Below, one piece after another: positions 5,813-6,895 of a stretch of DNA of 6,895 nucleotides. Source of the stretch: G025836975 sp049646585. Lineage in GTDB: Bacteria; Pseudomonadota; Gammaproteobacteria; Burkholderiales; Burkholderiaceae_B. The stretch's first letter is position 1. Each line of letters begins with the position of its first letter. The notes under the pieces are model-generated. The model did no database searches. It was not told the origin of the DNA and saw only the letters and a list, made by a program, of their open reading frames with translations. The position numbers were made by a program, and so were the translations under genes. Where the stretch lies: positions 1 to 6,895 of the forward strand of contig JBARWC010000029.1 of assembly GCA_049646585.1 (NCBI GenBank), in the 5' to 3' direction.

Positions 5813-6884
5813 GCTAACCGTACAAGACCTGCACCTGGATTACGGCACCAACCCCGTCCTGAAAGGTGTTTCCATGCAGTTGCAACGCGGCGAAGTGATT
5901 TCCTTGCTGGGCCCTTCCGGCAGCGGCAAGACCACCTTGCTGCGCGCCATAGCCGGCCTGGAGGCCGCCAAGAAAGGACGCATCGCCATGAACGACCGCG
6001 TCCTGTTCGACGGCAACTCGCGCACGGAAGTACCCGCCGAACAGCGCGAGCTGGGCATCGTGTTCCAGTCCTACGCGCTGTGGCCGCATAAAACCGTGGC
6101 GGAAAACCTGGCCTACCCGCTCAAGCTGCGCAAGGTCAAGGCGGCGGAACAAAAAACCCGCGTCCAGGACATTCTTAACCAGTTGGGCATGGGCACGCTG
6201 GGCGAGCGCTATCCGCACGAATTATCGGGCGGGCAGCAACAACGGGTAGCCATCGGCCGCGCGCTGGTCTACAACCCGCCCGTGTTGCTGCTGGACGAAC
6301 CCTTGTCCAACCTGGACGCCAAGCTGCGCGAAGAGGCCCGCGCCTTCCTGCGCGAGCTCATCATACGCCTGGGCCTGTCCGCCATCATGGTGACGCACGA
6401 CCAGAACGAAGCCATGGCGATCTCGGACCGCATCCTGCTCCTGAACAACGGCAAGATCGAGCAGCAAGGCACGCCCCAGGAAATGTACGGCTCGCCCAAG
6501 ACCCTGTTCTGCGCCGAATTCATGGGCAGCAACAATATCCTGCATGGAACGGTCGACGAAATCAGCGACGGCATGGCCGTGGTGCGAGGCCCCGGTTGGT
6601 CCATACGCGGCAAGGCCAGCGACGGCTTGCAAGCCGGCAAGCTGGCCTGCGCCATCATACGCGTCGAACAGGTCAAACTCGGAACGGAAGCCACCACGAA
6701 CAGCGTGCAACTGCCTTTGTCGACCAGCATGTATTTGGGTGAAAAATGGGAATACCTGTTTCGGGCCCACAATGCCGATGCGGCCGACAACTTCATGCTG
6801 CGAGCCTACGGACGGCAGGAACGCGCTCCCGAACCTTGCTACCTGGAGCTTCCGCCCGAACAGGTGTGGATTTTCCCGGCCTAA
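5805..6884 (+). CDS. ABC importer ATP-binding protein, FbpC/PotA type
   Basis: This 359-residue cytoplasmic ATPase powers the importer, and two copies should dock on the two EAA loops of the permease. Motifs in order are: Walker A 'GPSGSGKTT' (36-44), Q-loop Gln88 in 'VFQSYALWPHKTVAEN', signature 'LSGGQQQR' (140-147), Walker B 'VLLLDEP' (160-166), D-loop 'SNLD' (168-171), and switch His198 in 'MVTHDQNEA'. All catalytic residues are intact. After the nucleotide-binding domain (about 1-235) comes 'FCAEFMGSNNI' and a C-terminal TOBE-like beta domain to about 359. That is the usual form and length for FbpC/PotA/UgpC-type subunits and a possible regulatory site. The start at 5805 is set by the GGAG site and the overlap with the permease stop. 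It is the last gene visible, with only 11 bases after its TAA, so whether the operon continues cannot be judged. Confidence 0.96.
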   Translation: MIELTVQDLHLDYGTNPVLKGVSMQLQRGEVISLLGPSGSGKTTLLRAIAGLEAAKKGRIAMNDRVLFDGNSRTEVPAEQRELGIVFQSYALWPHKTVAENLAYPLKLRKVKAAEQKTRVQDILNQLGMGTLGERYPHELSGGQQQRVAIGRALVYNPPVLLLDEPLSNLDAKLREEARAFLRELIIRLGLSAIMVTHDQNEAMAISDRILLLNNGKIEQQGTPQEMYGSPKTLFCAEFMGSNNILHGTVDEISDGMAVVRGPGWSIRGKASDGLQAGKLACAIIRVEQVKLGTEATTNSVQLPLSTSMYLGEKWEYLFRAHNADAADNFMLRAYGRQERAPEPCYLELPPEQVWIFPA

Positions 6885-6895
6885 GTCTTAATTAG

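Noticed and set aside
1..6895. CRISPR arrays, tRNA/rRNA genes, insertion sequences or phage genes
   Set aside because: No periodic repeats, tRNA-like cloverleaf, transposase motifs or terminal inverted repeats were seen; the window is filled by five genes of one locus.

Overview
The window is GC-rich, with G/C-biased third codon positions and long open shadow frames on both strands. The protein sequences look like Betaproteobacteria, order Burkholderiales, most likely Alcaligenaceae (Bordetella/Achromobacter/Pusillimonas type). That placement comes from sequence style and was not checked by a search. All genes lie on the + strand and are packed tightly, so the window reads as one regulatory-plus-transport locus.

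Layout: (1) positions 1-278 hold the C-terminal DNA-binding half of an OmpR/TctD-type response regulator whose receiver domain lies upstream. (2) 268-2778 encodes a TctE-like sensor histidine kinase continuous with a complete periplasmic ABC substrate-binding protein (SBP) at its C-terminus. A hydrophobic, signal-peptide-like segment joins the two halves. (3) 2779-2857 is a short gap with two TTGCAA palindromes and a strong ribosome binding site. (4) 2858-3958 is a free secreted SBP, clearly paralogous to the SBP half of the kinase. (5) 3959-4042 carries an 11-bp GC-rich intercistronic hairpin. (6) 4043-5812 is a double-length (fused two-half) FbpB-type permease. (7) 5805-6884 is the FbpC/PotA-type ATPase. 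The last 11 bases show nothing.

Proposed working model (inference): the free SBP, permease and ATPase form a binding-protein-dependent importer annotated by family as 'Fe(3+)/AfuABC-like'. The kinase carries its own copy of the same SBP fold on the periplasmic side, so it probably senses the importer's substrate and controls the operon through the response regulator. Both SBPs lack the adjacent Tyr-Tyr pair used by FbpA-type ferric-binding proteins, so the substrate is more likely a small organic or organophosphate anion than iron. Salmonella PgtABC and staphylococcal HptARS use separate genes for a dedicated SBP-like sensor and a kinase; here the two are one polypeptide.

The most unusual point is the order of domains. 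Binding-protein-like sensor domains in histidine kinases are normally N-terminal to the kinase core (as in BvgS). Here the SBP follows the ATPase domain and needs a third membrane crossing to reach the periplasm. A good signal peptidase I site follows that crossing, so the SBP may be either tethered or released.
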